A stretch of DNA of 64,000 bases from Tretioscincus oriximinensis (lineage: Eukaryota; Chordata; Lepidosauria; Squamata; Gymnophthalmidae). The stretch is from contig JAJVDF010000246.1 in the NCBI GenBank assembly GCA_022410635.1, positions 219,415 to 283,414 on the forward strand, read 5' to 3'. The position numbers and the translations under genes were made by a program. The notes under the pieces are model-generated. The model saw only the letters and a list, made by a program, of their open reading frames with translations. It searched no databases and was not told the DNA's origin. Shown here piece by piece: positions 45,723-57,589 of the stretch (position 1 is its first letter; the number at the start of each line of letters is the position of its first letter).

Positions 45723-45850
45723 AAGGTATTAAAAATATAGTTCAAACCCTTTAAAACTTTAAGGTTTAGAAACATGAAACATAAGATTCTGAACTTGGTG
45801 TCCACACATTTCATAGTGTAAGCCACTGTGCTTTTGTTACTGCTTTAAAG

Positions 45851-45954
45851 TAGAGTTACCAGATAAAGTATGGGATAGAAGTTTGTACCTTTAATTGGAC
45901 TTCTATTAAAGGTGTAAACCTTCGTCCCTAATTTTATCTGGTAACCCTACTCTA
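45851..45954. mobile_element. Palindromic MITE-like element
   Basis: A 104-bp foldback whose arms share GGTTACCAGATAAA, TAGGGA/TGGGAT and ACCTTTAAT..AGAAGT, edges TAGAGT and (reverse) TAGAGT. Non-coding; superfamily unresolved. Confidence 0.55.
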
Positions 45955-46847
45955 AGGTGATAATAAGGATTGTTTTTCTTGGTTTGCACCAGGGACCACT
46001 CATGGTTGACCGTATAGATGTTCCCTGGGCACCTTGGTTCAGTTTTCTAGGCACTGAGATTCACTGCAGGATTCAACCAATAATAAGGTTCCATCCCAGG
46101 CTTGTGCCTGTAATCAAAGAGACATAATTACCATACTGAAGCCACCCTTTTCTACATGCGTAAGTGAATTGCCTCCTGGCTGTTGTAGGAAGCATTTTAT
46201 AGCTGTTTTAAAAGCTTAGGCAAGAATACACCCTGGAACATCAAGGACTGGACTTTATTAGATCTGATTTATTAGTTATATAAGCCTCTCGTTTCTTCCA
46301 GAGTTGCCCTTTTGGAACAGAGTCAGAAACCATCTTTAGATCTATAAATGCTACAGTGATAAAAAGTAAATAATTTTTAATATTATTGTTCTTAGTAGGC
46401 AAGCACAAAGTGGTGATCGATAGAGGAATGGCTTTGCCTGAATGTTGTGTCTTGGCACTGCATCCTCAGAGGGGTCTCATTTTTTTTAAAATACCAGGGA
46501 GCACATCAGAAATAAGCCAAAGCAAACACGTATCATGTTTGTTTCTTTACCATCAGTATTGCATGCTGTATGTAGACTGAAGTGAAGTTGGTGGTATGTA
46601 GTCTCTTAATATACCTTGCGTGATCGAGTTGTTTGAATTCAAACTATCTCGTTAGTCCACTGCTGTGAGAGAATGATTAGATTGCTGGTAGAGTTTGCAA
46701 GAGAAATTGAGAGTATGTTGTAATTGCCTGCCTTGACTGTCTTTGATTTGTTGGGGCAGGGTCTGTCTCACTTCAATGATTTCTGTATTACAGCTATTTG
46801 CTGTTATTTTCTTTGAGGTGGAAGGCAACTGTACAGGTTAAGAACTT

Positions 46848-47489
46848 ACTGTATATACTTGAGTATAAGTATAGTTTTTCAGCACATTTTTAAGGCTGAA
46901 AAAGCCCCCTTTGACTTATACTTGGGTGCACTGCAGATGTTCTCCAATCTCTCCCTCTCCCCCGGAGCCTTCTTGNCCTTCTCCATCCTTGCTTTTCACC
47001 CTAGCACAGTGGGACTACACTTCCCAGCAAGCACCAGTGCATTCCCTCCTCAAGCCTGCACAGTTGTACGTGGACTGCTGCTGCTGCCTCCCTCTGGACC
47101 AATGCCTGAGGTGGGTTTCTGTAGTGCCCTCAGTGCGCAGGTGTCACAGGAGAGTGTGGCAGCTGCAGCCGCAGTGGCAGTCATATCTATCCAGTGAGAC
47201 GAGTGCTGTGTAGTACCAGAACCTCCCTGCTGCCAGCATTCTCTGTGTGCCTGATCGTACCAGGCTTGGGGGCTAAGACGTGAGTGCCAAAAGGCCCCCA
47301 AGGGCCTCCAGCACGTGACCCTGAGGACTGCCTGGCCCCACAGGAGGCATTGGGTTCCTTTCCTTCCTTCATCCCCTTCTGCATTTCCCCCCCTAGACAT
47401 ATACTGGCGTCAATAGGTTTTCCCAGTTTTTTGTGGTAAATTAAGTGCCTCAGCTTATATTCGAGTCGACTTATACTCGAGTATATACA
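46848..47489. mobile_element. Non-autonomous DNA element with TATACTcGAGTATAAG ends
   Basis: The left end, CTGTATATACTTGAGTATAAG, and right end, read backwards as TGTATATACTCGAGTATAAG, form ~22-bp terminal inverted repeats around 600 bp of GC-richer filler. ORFs inside lack transposase motifs. Confidence 0.65.
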
Positions 47490-47577
47490 TTATTTGTATT
47501 TAACTAGAAACATTTACAAAAAGCTTCCTTTATATGTCTTCTTGCTAAGCGGTATTAATCTGGGTCCGGAATATCTA

Positions 47578-47890
47578 ACAAAGGGCTTTGCACCATTTTA
47601 GAGACTTAACAAGGAAAAGCTAGGCAGCATAAGCTCTCATAGACAACTCTATGGAGTAGCTTTATATAACCAACTGGGTTCTATATATTATTATCAAGCA
47701 CCACGCCAGATGTAAATTTACATTTCTGTTGTTATTTGAGCATCCAATTTCCTATATATGTAGTTTGCCCTTGGCAGTTGCTCCCTGGCACCTGAAGAAA
47801 TAGACTTGTCCACACAAAAATCACCCGGCGTATTTTTTTCCTTGTTAGTCTCTGAGATGTTACGAGGTTTTGCTTGCTTTAACAACCAGT
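47578..47890. mobile_element. Penelope-type terminal repeats in inverted orientation, copy C
   Basis: 47578-47665 reads on the minus strand as a family fragment with AGAGCTTATGCTGCC, AGCTTTTCCTTG and GTTAAGTCTC. 47785-47885 reads on the plus strand as CACCTGAAGAAATAGAC (with the CTGAAGA core at 47792-47798), then TTCCTTGTTAGTCTCTGAG. About 120 bp of unrelated AT-rich DNA lies between the two halves. Confidence 0.6.
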
Positions 47891-50599
47891 TCAATTCTGC
47901 ACTCCTCATTAAAAGGTCACAATTAACATGACCAAAATTTATCCCAGAAAATGAGAGTACGTTTACTCAGTGCATTTAGTTCAAAAGAAAACTGCACAGA
48001 GCTCGAGCTGATTCAAACAATAAGTCTATATTGCAATACAGTTCCTTGGACCAGTTTCAAAAGGAAAAAGGTTGAAGAGGTTACAGAGGAAGAAATTTTT
48101 ATATTCTCTTGTCCAAAGCCCTGCTTAAGAGGAAGAGTTCAAGTGTACAAGGCGGCAGGCACACAACCAGGTACTTGTGGCAGGCACTGATTACAAAAGA
48201 ATGCAGGGCGACAGCTGATAATGAGAGCGTGATGACTATACTGAAACAATGGAGAGTACTGTGTTTATGTGCAAATAGAAATAAAACAGTAAAAAGCAAA
48301 TAAGTTTACATGTAATGATTAAAAGTCAAAGTCTTTTGCAAGAGTGGTGGGGCTAATTAGAGGAGTGATCAAGGAGAAGTGGAAAGGGGAAATCCATCCC
48401 AGGCAAGGATTACAGCTGTCCAAGCAAGGAGGACAATGTCCAATCAGCAGGGGAATGACTTCATCTGCATCCAAAGCGAGGAGCTGGGTGTCCAGTCCTG
48501 GAGCCGGTTGGATTTGCAGGCTTCTGGAGCGAACGGCAGGAAACTGGTCATGTTGGAGGGGCCCCCTGTATTGTTAGGAGGCTTGCAACAAGAAGGCAAA
48601 ACTATCCAGATAGTCCTAAAATGGAGGAGCCAGCCTGGCTGGCAGAGGCCCACACATACACACACTCCGCTGAGTCCATAGGTAAAAATCCAATGTTCTT
48701 GGTCCAGAACATGACCCTGCGGAATTGTGATGCAGATGTGCAAACTGGAGTAAAACCGCATTAAACACTTTTCGCTCTATCCAGCTTCTACCAAATTGTA
48801 TTGAGTTACATATAGATATAAGTTGGTTTCGCTTTCCACTCTAGCTTCTCTGCCATTCAGTAACAGACTGAATGCTATAAACTTAATATGAGGAGAAGTC
48901 TCCCTGTGGTTAAAAAGTGTTGACCTCAATTAGAGTCCCTCAAGACAACCTCTCTCGTTTTATTGATACCGGTTGGGTTGAGGGGAAGATGGCAGTAGCT
49001 GACCGATGGTTGGCTGGGAATCTCTGGAATTAGTCTTTCGAGTAGGGATGTAGGCTTCAGGCAGGGCGAATGGAAGTCGGGGCTCGGTTCAATCTTCCAG
49101 ATAGGAGTCACCAAAGGCAACGTTCCTCCTGGGACTTCTGCTCTGGCAACAGGAACTGGGGATCGCTGATGTGGAGCTTGAGTACCGACACTAGTTGTTG
49201 GTCCTCTTCCCAGGGCAATAGCCTTGTGGGAGAATCTACAGGGTAAAAAAGAGAAAGAAACTACCTTCCCTTGAACGGGATCCACATGAGGCTGGTGTCA
49301 TGGGATGAGGCAATGAGCCGGGCTGCCGTGAGAGCAAAGGTTGGGGAAGCTACACGCTCTGGTTCTCAGTGGAAGGCCTTTCCAGTCAATACAGGGAATG
49401 TAAAGGGTCAATGGGAGCACAAGGAGATGAAAGGCTGAGAGAAGTGGATGCTTGGGTGGGCAGACAACTCCAAGTAAGTGACCTAGCATCTCAGGTTGGG
49501 AAGATAAAATTGTTTCCAAACTCAGGGCATAGGGTCATTGGGGGCTGAGGGGTGTTTGGGGCTAGTTTGGAATTGAGGGTCAAGACAGAAGGGGAGATCT
49601 TGGGATGAACATTAGATCTGGGTAAAAGGACAAGGTTCTTCCAGGTGTAATCCTTTGTTTAAAGTGAGGCTAGCTGTTGATGATAAAAATTCTTATCTCT
49701 CAGGACGTTTCCTATCTCACCAGGGGACTCCAGGGCAAATTTAACAATCTCTTGCTTCCTCTGTGTCAGGCAGGGGTTAGAAGAATGGAATCAGAGCTGG
49801 TGGAATCTCAGGTGGTCGCCTCCGTCTTGAAGACGGGGTGGTTCAGGGTCTGGGGCACAAAGAAAAGGAGCAAAATGGTGTCTCGTCCCTTATCACGATG
49901 AGTCATAGTTCTTTAGATGCAATTGGCGCTGCTCTTTAGGAGGAGAAATCACAAGTCCAGGGTGTCAGCTCAGACCAAACAATGAGCAGGTGGAATATGG
50001 GCCAAGCAATATTTTGGGATGCTTCAGGGTTACGTGACATGACTCGTTATAAGAACCCAGGCAAAAGTGTGCAGAGGAGTATAATATTTGGCGTGAGGAT
50101 TCAGTTAGTGTGAAGAAATCAAAGGGGAACTGAGATTTCTACTTGAAGATTCAGCCAGACAGAAGGATTTGCTTGGGATGTATTGTCTATCGGAGAATTG
50201 GGCGTTTATTCCTTACTAACAAGAACAATTGATTTTTTTTTTTGCACTAGAACAAAAGCATAGGAGTGAGGTTTAAGGGCTTCATGGGTTTTGAACACTG
50301 GGGAAATGTTTTTGTTATTGAGAAAGGAAAGAGATTTGATCTGAGAAGCAGCAATCTATATATCAGCCCTGCTGACTTTGTACAGGGGCTGGGGCTACAC
50401 CGTCACTCTTTATATCTCACATGACAACTTTGCTGCTTTCCATATCTCAGAGTCAGGCTTAGATTCAAAAATAGCAATGGGTTCTGGATAGGTAACCCCA
50501 ATTTTGTAGAGCATCAATCGATTTTTGTTGGTGTTGTTTTGAGAATCCATCTCTAGTGGTGGCCCGCCTCAGGCTTAGTTTAGGATAACTCTACCCACC
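47891..50599. other. Large block with no recognised feature
   Basis: 2.7 kb of moderate GC with frames up to 119 codons (e.g. 48926-49285 minus), none with a domain. No LINE, SINE or TIR element is seen. The right side adjoins an LTR-like segment, so internal sequence of an old LTR retroelement is one possibility I cannot support further. Confidence 0.3.
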
Positions 50600-51090
50600 T
50601 GTTGCGATTATGAATTTAGAAAAGCTAGTCTGTCTTAATGTTCATTCTAGCTAGTCTTAGTTAATACAGCTTGCCTTTAAGTTTGACTCTAACTTTGCTT
50701 AAATTAGTGTAGGATGCTCATTGTTTTCGTTCATAGTTTTCCTGAGCTGATTAAGACACAGTTAATCAGTGACCTATTCTTCAGTACACATCTTTGAGAG
50801 GAGACGACATCGAGAGATACGTGCAAAGATCCCCTTCCTACGTGGAGTCTGCAACATTCCTGGACAGAACAAAGGCCTTACAAGAGCCCTCTCTCCACCG
50901 CTCCCTTCAGAAAGAGGGGGATGCTTGTAACCACCCCTTTTTGTGAGGGGATAAAAACTACCTCAACCAGGGGAGAAAAAAGGAGGAAGAAGGAACTAAC
51001 TAATCAGGGCTCTTAATTTTGTAACTGCATAAACTGATTTATGCATGATAATAAATGAAGCTCAGTTCTGCTTAAAGGGACTTAGCTTTC
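50600..51090 (+). repeat. Possible solo LTR
   Basis: TGTTGCGATTATG start, a GGATAAAAACTACC TATA-like box at about 50949, an AATAAA signal (51050-51055) with GAAGCTCAG after it, and a TTCTTCTCCTTGG end: the order expected of U3-R-U5. No partner LTR, primer-binding site or internal genes are visible. Confidence 0.35.
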
Positions 51091-51841
51091 TTCTCCTTGG
51101 TAAGTGCACATGCCAAGGGGAAAAACTAGTCTCCAAGACCTAGAGCATTCAATAAAGGCCACTTCTGTGTGAAGGTGGTCCAGGAAAGGCTGGAGAAATA
51201 AGAGATAGCCTTTCTTCCATATATTTCCCATACTTCCCCAAGGTTCATTGACGAGCGAATCTGCACTGCATGCAGCATCATTACACCCACCCCAGCTGCA
51301 CTTGCTTGGGGATATGACTGGCCAATCTGCCTGCCTAGTGGTTGGGTGGGAGGCAGTGGCCTACCTGGGCTTTGCAACCTGGGGGCAAGGTGATAAGCGA
51401 ATTAGAAATCATCTTCATACAGTGACTGGTTCGCCTACATTGCTCTGAAACCATGTGGCTTCTCTCATTGTCTCCCTGTCCCATTGATTTGCAGTGCCAT
51501 GTGATACATGCACAGATACAGCTTACGGTAATGGTACAGGGCATAAGTTTTCAGAATAGCACGGGTGATCATGCTACCATACAGATGGTGGCTAACTCCC
51601 TCACTACCTTGCCTGTTCCCAGTGCCAGATCCAGATAGGCTTCTGCTAACCACCCACCATGCAGGCCAGCCAGCTGGCCACAACACTAGGCAGCTGGTGC
51701 AGCTGGCTTAGGTAAATTTACTTTATCGGGAAAATACCCCAATAGCATATACTGAGAAAATCTGGTATCGCTCTGTCTCTAATTCAAAACGTTAGGAAGC
51801 AGCTGTGCATCTATGGGCACCAGAACTAGAAGAATCCTAGA
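51091..51841. other. No recognised feature
   Basis: Overlapping short frames on both strands; nothing matches a family. Confidence 0.4.
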
Positions 51842-52190
51842 TTTATTTATTTTATTTATTTATACTTGTACCCTGTCCTACACCCGAAGGTCTCAGGGTG
51901 GCCCACAGTAAAACATCAATGCAAAATTAACAAATTAAAAACAGTATAAAAACATCAATGCAGAATTAACAAGTTAATGAGATTCTTCGGCCAAAGGCCA
52001 GGTGAAAAAGACGCGTCTTCAAAGATCTTCTCAAACAATACAATGACGATGATAAGACGCACCTTGAGGGGGACACTATTCCAAAGACTGGGGGCAACCA
52101 CCGAGAAGGCCCTACCTTCGGTCCTCCCTCCATTTGCTGTTGAAAGGTGGTACAGGAGGGCCTTCCCTGCAGATCTTAAGTCACGGGCAG
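51842..52190 (-). mobile_element. L2-type LINE 3' end
   Basis: Tail TTTATTTATTTTATTTATTT, CACCCGAAGGTCTCAGGG, then the complement of the L2 C-terminus (AAGACGCGTCTTCAAAG, GGGGCAACCACCGAGAAGG). Contains a short internal duplication (AAACATCAATGCA.AATTAAC repeated at 51912 and 51951). Close to 9138-9450. Confidence 0.75.
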
Positions 52191-52845
52191 GTTGGTTGAT
52201 TCATCCATCATTCTTAATTTGAAATCGGTACCATCATAAAACAAAAAACAACGCCATTCTCCTCTTAGGAATAAGAAAAATGCTGTACTTAGTTGTTAAG
52301 TAAGTACATTTGGTGAAATCGTTCTGATGCTTCCCAAGAGTTTGTACAAACAGGAAAGAGAGTGACGCGGCCCCATTTCTTCTTGTAGTGTTTAAGAAAA
52401 ATAGGGAAACAGTTCTTCAGTTTTGGGCTTGCAGACTTTCGCGTCTCAGATGAAATTACTAATTCTGTGATTTTTTATTTCGGTTTTCTGTGTTTTTTTA
52501 TTATTATTTTATACAATAAAAAAATGAACAATAACATAATAAACAAATTTATAACAGATAGACAAGTCATCGTGCACCATGGCTAGAATTCCATTTCTAT
52601 TATTTGCAACACCATTGGCAGTAAATAAACTCCAGTTATTTTCCCAGTTAGATTCTGACATCAAACCGCACAAAGCCTTTTCCCCTAGTGACATCGTAAA
52701 GAAGCAGTTCAACCATATATTCATACCCCACAGATATTGACTATTTTTTTCCTTCTGAACCCATGTTATAACAATTTGCCCTGCCCAAAACGCCTTCTCA
52801 GGCCATCTGTATTTGTAGATGTAAATGATGAATTCTGAACATTAT
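52191..52845. other. No recognised feature
   Basis: A+T-rich; includes a TTTTATTATTATTTTATAC stretch. No feature. Confidence 0.4.
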
Positions 52846-53168
52846 CATAGAATCATAGAATCATAGAGTCGGAAGGGACCTCCAGGGTCATGGGGTCCAA
52901 CCCCCTGCTCGATGCAGGATTCATTAAACCATCCCAGACAGATGACTGTCCAGCCTCTGTTTGAAGACTTCCAGTGAAGGAGAACTCACCACCCCATGTG
53001 GCAAACTGTTCCACTGGTTTATCACCCTGACTTTTAGAAAGTTTTTTCTGATATCTAATCTAAATCTACTCCCTTGCAGTTTCATTCCATTGTTTCTAGT
53101 CCTTCCATGTGCCCATGAGAACAAGGCTGATCCCTCTGCTCTGTGACAGCCCTTCAGATATTTGTAGA
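52846..53168 (-). mobile_element. CR1 LINE 3' end
   Basis: Triplicated ATCATAGA tail, GTCGGAAGGGACCTCCAGGG, and a minus frame decoding FSWAHGRTRNNGMKLQG, RLDIRKNFLKVRVINQWNSL and FKQRLDSHLSG. Nearly the same as 12512-13022 over the shared part. Confidence 0.88.
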
Positions 53169-53790
53169 TATATCATGCTTGGGTTTTTTCAGTTATACTG
53201 ATTCCAAGAATGTTCTGTATTTTTGGATTGTAGAAACTGTCAGCTTTTGGTTCTTAAGTTATTTGAAGGAAGCAAAAACAATGCTCCTTTCCTCCATTCC
53301 CAGTCAGTTAAATATAATTGGGAGTTGATCGATTGATTACCGTATTTATTGAAGAAGCTTGGAATGATGCATGTCGTTTGATTCCTTCGTACCACTCAGT
53401 TTACTTTTATAATAAGCCAATGGGTATTTTTGTTTTTGTTTTAGTGTGTTAATTGAAGTTCTGTGTGTATATTAGAGAAGCAGAACAGAAATAATTAAAA
53501 ACAAATTACATTTCCTAATTTTTAAGTATCTTGTAGATAATTGTGAATTCCTTTGCAAGATATTAAAAAAAAACCTTGAAGTAGATTGAAATGGGTAGCA
53601 ATTATGGCAGATTTCTTTAACTTGTCAACAAGAAAAAATTAAAGCATACTCATGCTTCTAAAAATAGGTTTCAGAATATAAAAAACAAAAGCAAAGACTA
53701 GTGCAGTTGTGGGGCTAAGTAGCAAGGATCTGAAATATCATTGAAACAATAGAGGAGAGGGCAGTTGCCTCAAATGCTCTCTCAAACCTA

Positions 53791-54690
53791 TAATCATAGA
53801 GTTGCAAGGGACCTCCAAGGTCATGGGGTCCAAGCCCCTGCTTAATGCAGGATTCATTAAACCATCCCAGACAGGTGACTGTCCAGCCTCCGTTTGAAGA
53901 CTTCCAGAGAAGGCGAACTCACCACCTCCTGTAGCAACCTGTTCCACTGATTTATCACCCTGACTGTCAGAAAGCTCTTTCTGATATCTAATCTAAATCT
54001 CCTCCTTGTAGTTTCATCCCATTGTTACTAGTCCTTCCATGTGCCAATGAGAACAATGCTGATCCCTCTGCTTTGTGAAAAGCCCTTCAGAGATTTGTAG
54101 GCAGCTATCCAGTCCCCTCTCAATCTTCTCTTTTGCAGACTAAACATCCCTAGATCCTTTAACCGTTCCTCATAGGACATACCACCCTTGTAACTCTCTT
54201 TTGAACTTGCACAAGTTTATCAATGTCCTTTTTAAATTGGGGACCCCAGAACTGAACACAGTATTCCAAGTGTGGTCGTACCAAAGTATTGTAGAGAGAA
54301 ATAATTACTTCACATGATCGAGATTCTATGCTCTTCTTAATATACCTCAGGATCTACCAATACACCCAAGCCCTTTTCACCTGTGCTGCTGCTCAGACAT
54401 ATTCCTCCCATTCTATGTGTGCTGTTTTCATTATTATTTTTTTGCCCAGATGTAGGATCTTGCATTTCTCTCTATTAAATACCATTCTGTTAGTTTCAGC
54501 CCATTGTTCCAGCTTGTCTAAATCTTTCTGAATCCTTTCTCTACCTTGCTTAGTATTAGCAACACCACCTAACACTGTGTCATCAGCAAGTTTGATAAGT
54601 TTTCCTCCAATCCCCTCATGTAGGTTATTAAATAGCACTGGACCCAGGACAGACCCTTGTGATACCCTACTTAAAATATCCTTAGGAGGT
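53791..54690 (-). mobile_element. CR1 LINE 3' fragment with RT active-site block
   Basis: Begins ATCATAGAGTTGCAAGGGACC. The C-terminal region is followed, across a deletion near 54350, by a minus frame (54638-54393) reading LFNNLHEGIGGKLIKLADD (RT catalytic motif as LADD) and WAETNRMVFNREKCKILHLG. Extends to PGTKG-like coding before truncation. Confidence 0.85.
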
Positions 54691-54710
54691 AAACATATGA
54701 GCTCTTAGAG

Positions 54711-54781
54711 CGTGTGTGTGTATATGTGTGTGTTTTTGTCTGTCTGTCTGTCTGTGTAGGTAGGTAGGTTAGGTAGGTGAG
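54711..54781 (+). repeat. (TG)n / (CTGT)n / (GTAG)n microsatellite
   Basis: Consecutive GTGTGT, CTGTCTGT and AGGTAGGT runs. Confidence 0.9.
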
Positions 54782-54934
54782 TATTGTGACCAGAAATGGA
54801 TAGTCGTACTGTTGTTCCCTGCAAAATTTTGTTCTGTATGTTCAGCTGAGCGTTTTCTTCCAGTTTTTTTAAAAAGAAATCTCTGTATTCTAGGAAGGAC
54901 AGCCAGCATATCATAACTCCATAGTATTATCGCC

Positions 54935-55190
54935 CATATTTCGCCTCCCTATTTACCTGAAAATAAGCACTAGCATAACTTTTCAGAATATTTGAAGATG
55001 CTTGAAATATAAGTCCTACTCCAAAAATAAGCCTTAATAGTTACAGTTCATTAAAAAGTCAATTTAAATAGTTTCCAGGCTTGTTGTTCATGGAAAGTAA
55101 ATCCTTGAAAATAAGTCCTAACACATCTTTTTGAGGAAAAAATTAATATAAGACCCTGTCTTATTTTTGGGGAAATGGTAATTTGAAACT
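54935..55190. mobile_element. Non-autonomous DNA element with AAATAAGAC ends
   Basis: TTTACCTGAAAATAAGCAC on the left, CCTGTCTTATTTTTGGGGAAA on the right, with CCAAAAATAAGCC and GAAAATAAGTCC between. Same type as 5462-5735. Confidence 0.45.
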
Positions 55191-55194
55191 AACT

Positions 55195-55530
55195 TGANTA
55201 TAATGTTTACACCCCACCCTATAACCAAAGGTCCCAGGGCAGCCAACAATAAAAACAACAATACATAATTGACATACAAAATAAAACAGTATTTGGAAGT
55301 GGGAAGAAAAATAACATTTCTTTCAACCAAAGGCCAGGTGAAAGAGGTCTTCAGAGATCTTCTAAAAGAATACAGTAATGGTGATTGATGCACGTCGAGG
55401 TGGGAGACTGTTCTAAAGACTGGGGGCAACCACCGAGAAGGCTGTACCCAGGTTCCTCACTCCATTGACTGTTGAAAGGGGTGGTACAAACAGAGACCTT
55501 CCCCTGCAGATCTTAAGGCAGATTGGTAGG
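55195..55530 (-). mobile_element. L2-type LINE 3' end
   Basis: The minus strand reads SFRRSLKTSFTWPLVER after a block equivalent to SVVAPSLxNSLPPR, then the non-coding end with CTGGGACCTTTGG. The AT tail is eroded. Confidence 0.75.
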
Positions 55531-55555
55531 GAAGAAGGCCTTCCTTTAGAACCTT

Positions 55556-55855
55556 TTAAGTTAACTGGATTCTTATACCCCGTTTTTCTCACCTTTCAAA
55601 GGGACTCAAAGCAGCTTACAAGGGTATTTTTGCCCGAAGGCTTCCATTCTATCTTCCCCACCANGCTGTGGTGGTTCNCATGTATTTACTTGCAGTCAGT
55701 TGCAATTCATGCTTTCAAATAGCTGGGTTAGCTAGAGCTACAGGCTAGTGGAAGGTGCTCACCTCTCCCCACGTCTGACACAGGGCTTTGAAACCTGATT
55801 TCCCAGATGAGAGATGGATTCCTTAACGATTGAATTGGCGCCTTGAATTGGGCNC
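55556..55855 (-). mobile_element. tRNA-derived SINE, second family
   Basis: Minus strand: TCGTTAAGGAATCCATC head remnant, GGTTTCAAAGCCCTGTG (box B position, degraded), CACTAGCCTGTAGCTCTAGC, AACGGGGTATAAGAATCC 3' end. No trinucleotide tail remains. Confidence 0.7.
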
Positions 55856-55950
55856 AGTAGTGGACTGGCAGCCAGTGCATCTCTTTCAAGACCAGCATGA
55901 TATGTGTCCAGTCAGCCGTTCCAGTCAGCAGTGTAGTTGTTCCCAGTATG
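55856..55950 (-). mobile_element. L2-type RT fragment
   Basis: Minus frame reads TLLTGTADWTHIMLVLKEMH then WLPVHY, the same segment as LLTGT...HIMVVLKELH in the L2 at 33845. It is sandwiched between two SINEs. Confidence 0.65.
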
Positions 55951-55954
55951 ATTT

Positions 55955-56112
55955 TGCACTCCTCCACAAAAGCCAGCAGGGTGTCCTTGGGCTTATCACA
56001 GTTCTTCAGAGCTCTCTCAGCCCCATCTACTTCACAAGGTGTCTTTATGTTAGCCAGCTTGATTCCCTTCGAGTTGAGAAAAGCAGGGTATAAAAATCAA
56101 CTCTTCTTAAGT
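55955..56112 (+). mobile_element. tRNA-derived SINE, 3' part
   Basis: CTCCACAAAAGCCAGCAGGG, GTCCTTGGGCTTATCACAG, CTCAGCCCCATCTACTTCAC, TTCGAGTTGAGAAAAGCAGG, GTATAAAAATCAACTCTTC. Head absent. Same family as 6280. Confidence 0.65.
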
Positions 56113-56640
56113 GATGGGCTATATGTATTATAAATTAAATATTTTTTGAGCTGGAATGTTTTATTATATGTCAATCATTTAAGGGTTCTGTCAACACTTG
56201 GAAGCTGTCAAAGGAAGTACCTGACTGAATTTATTTCATTATGAAAACATTAGAGTAATCCCATATTCCAGGTCTATAAATTAACAATTTGGCTCTATAA
56301 ATCTTTAGAAAAGGAATCAGTATAAAAAGTTCAGGCCAGCTGATTACTTCACGTAACATCTCAGTTGCAAGGACCAGGAATTTGACTCAGTGAAAACAGA
56401 CTGCAAGCAAGGATAATATAGTAACTTATTTGTTCCATAATGTCACCATCAAAGGACTACTTGTGCCTGGTTTCTTTGCTGGTCTTATTTGTAAACTGAA
56501 AGTTAGTTTTACAATGCATGTTAGATTTCTTAACCTAGTTGAGTCCAAGAAAGTAGACTGCATAACGTCAACTGCATAAAGTACAATAAAAACATGCCTA
56601 TCGAAAATCTTTGGGCTTTGGGCATATGAACATCAGATAA

Positions 56641-56946
56641 CTAGAAGAAGAAGAAGAAGAAGAACTGGGTTCTTATACCCGCTTCCAAAGGGACTCAAAG
56701 CAGCTTACAAGGGTATTTTGCCCAAAGGCTGACATTCTGTCTTCCCCACCAGGCTGTGGTGGTTCCTATGTATCTACTTGCAGTCAGATGCAATTTCTTG
56801 CAATTCATACTTTTGAATAGCTGGGTTGGCTAGAGCTACAGGCTAGTGGAAGGTGCTCAGCCCTCCCCTCTTCCAACACAGGGCTTCGAAACCCCACCTC
56901 CCAGTTGAGAGACGGATTCCTTAGCAACTGAGCTATCCGTGCCTGC
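56641..56946 (-). mobile_element. tRNA-derived SINE, second family, full length
   Basis: Minus strand: box A-like TAGCTCAGTTG (near 56930), box B-like GGTTTCGAAGCC with one extra T (near 56885), GCCTGTAGCTCTAGCC, CCACCACAGCCTGG, GCGGGTATAAGAACC, then a (TTC)n tail at 56643-56662 on the plus strand as GAA units. Confidence 0.78.
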
Positions 56947-56954
56947 TACAAGCT

Positions 56955-57480
56955 CTTTGGTATGCTATTTTTATAAATTTAAATAACCTAGGTGGTAGAA
57001 TGTAGCCCTGCCTTTGTCTCTATTCCCTAAACTGTTCCAGCTCAAAGATCTGCTGAAGCTCATACAAACCTTTAGTTTGTGCCTGAGTACAAGGTCCTGG
57101 ATCAAATTTAATAGCCTGGAATCTATATTAAGTGCCTGTAACTTTTTCCAAAGAGTAGCTCTCTGGATTGAATCAAATGCTGCATTAAAATTAATTAAGG
57201 CAATAAAAAGCCACCCCCACTCCATAGAAAATTTGTAATTAGGGTCAACAGAGATTGAATGATTATGCACATTGGAGTGGCCGAGTCAAAGGGCACATTG
57301 ATCTTTAGCTAAAAATGGTTTAAATCCGTCCGTGTCTCAATGTATTGTAGGAGATGTTTTGTGCAGCATTTAGTCACAACATCAATTAGGCTAATAGATG
57401 TATAATTTGTTGGGACCCTTCTGCCTCCTTTCTTGAAAAATGGAACTGCAGGGGAGAATTTCAATCCTACTGGTAGGGTT
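56955..57480 (-). mobile_element. Non-LTR retrotransposon RT fragment, clade uncertain
   Basis: Minus strand in two frames: LKFSPAVPFFKKGGRRVPTN then YTSISLIDVV (compare PxFKKGxRxxPxNYRPISL of non-LTR RTs), TKHLLQ, then LFIALINFNAAFDSIQRATL, WKKLQALNIDSRLLNLIQDL. FxDFxxAFDSI is the first RT aspartate block. It is unlike the CR1 and L2 copies here, possibly of the Jockey/Vingi type. Confidence 0.65.
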
Positions 57481-57589
57481 CTGTGTCACCCAGGGGCAGA
57501 CATCTATTCCTGTGTCACTCCTTCTCATGGATTGGAATTGTGCAGTGTGGGGTATAAGTATAAATAAATAAACAGAATGGAAACAGAAA

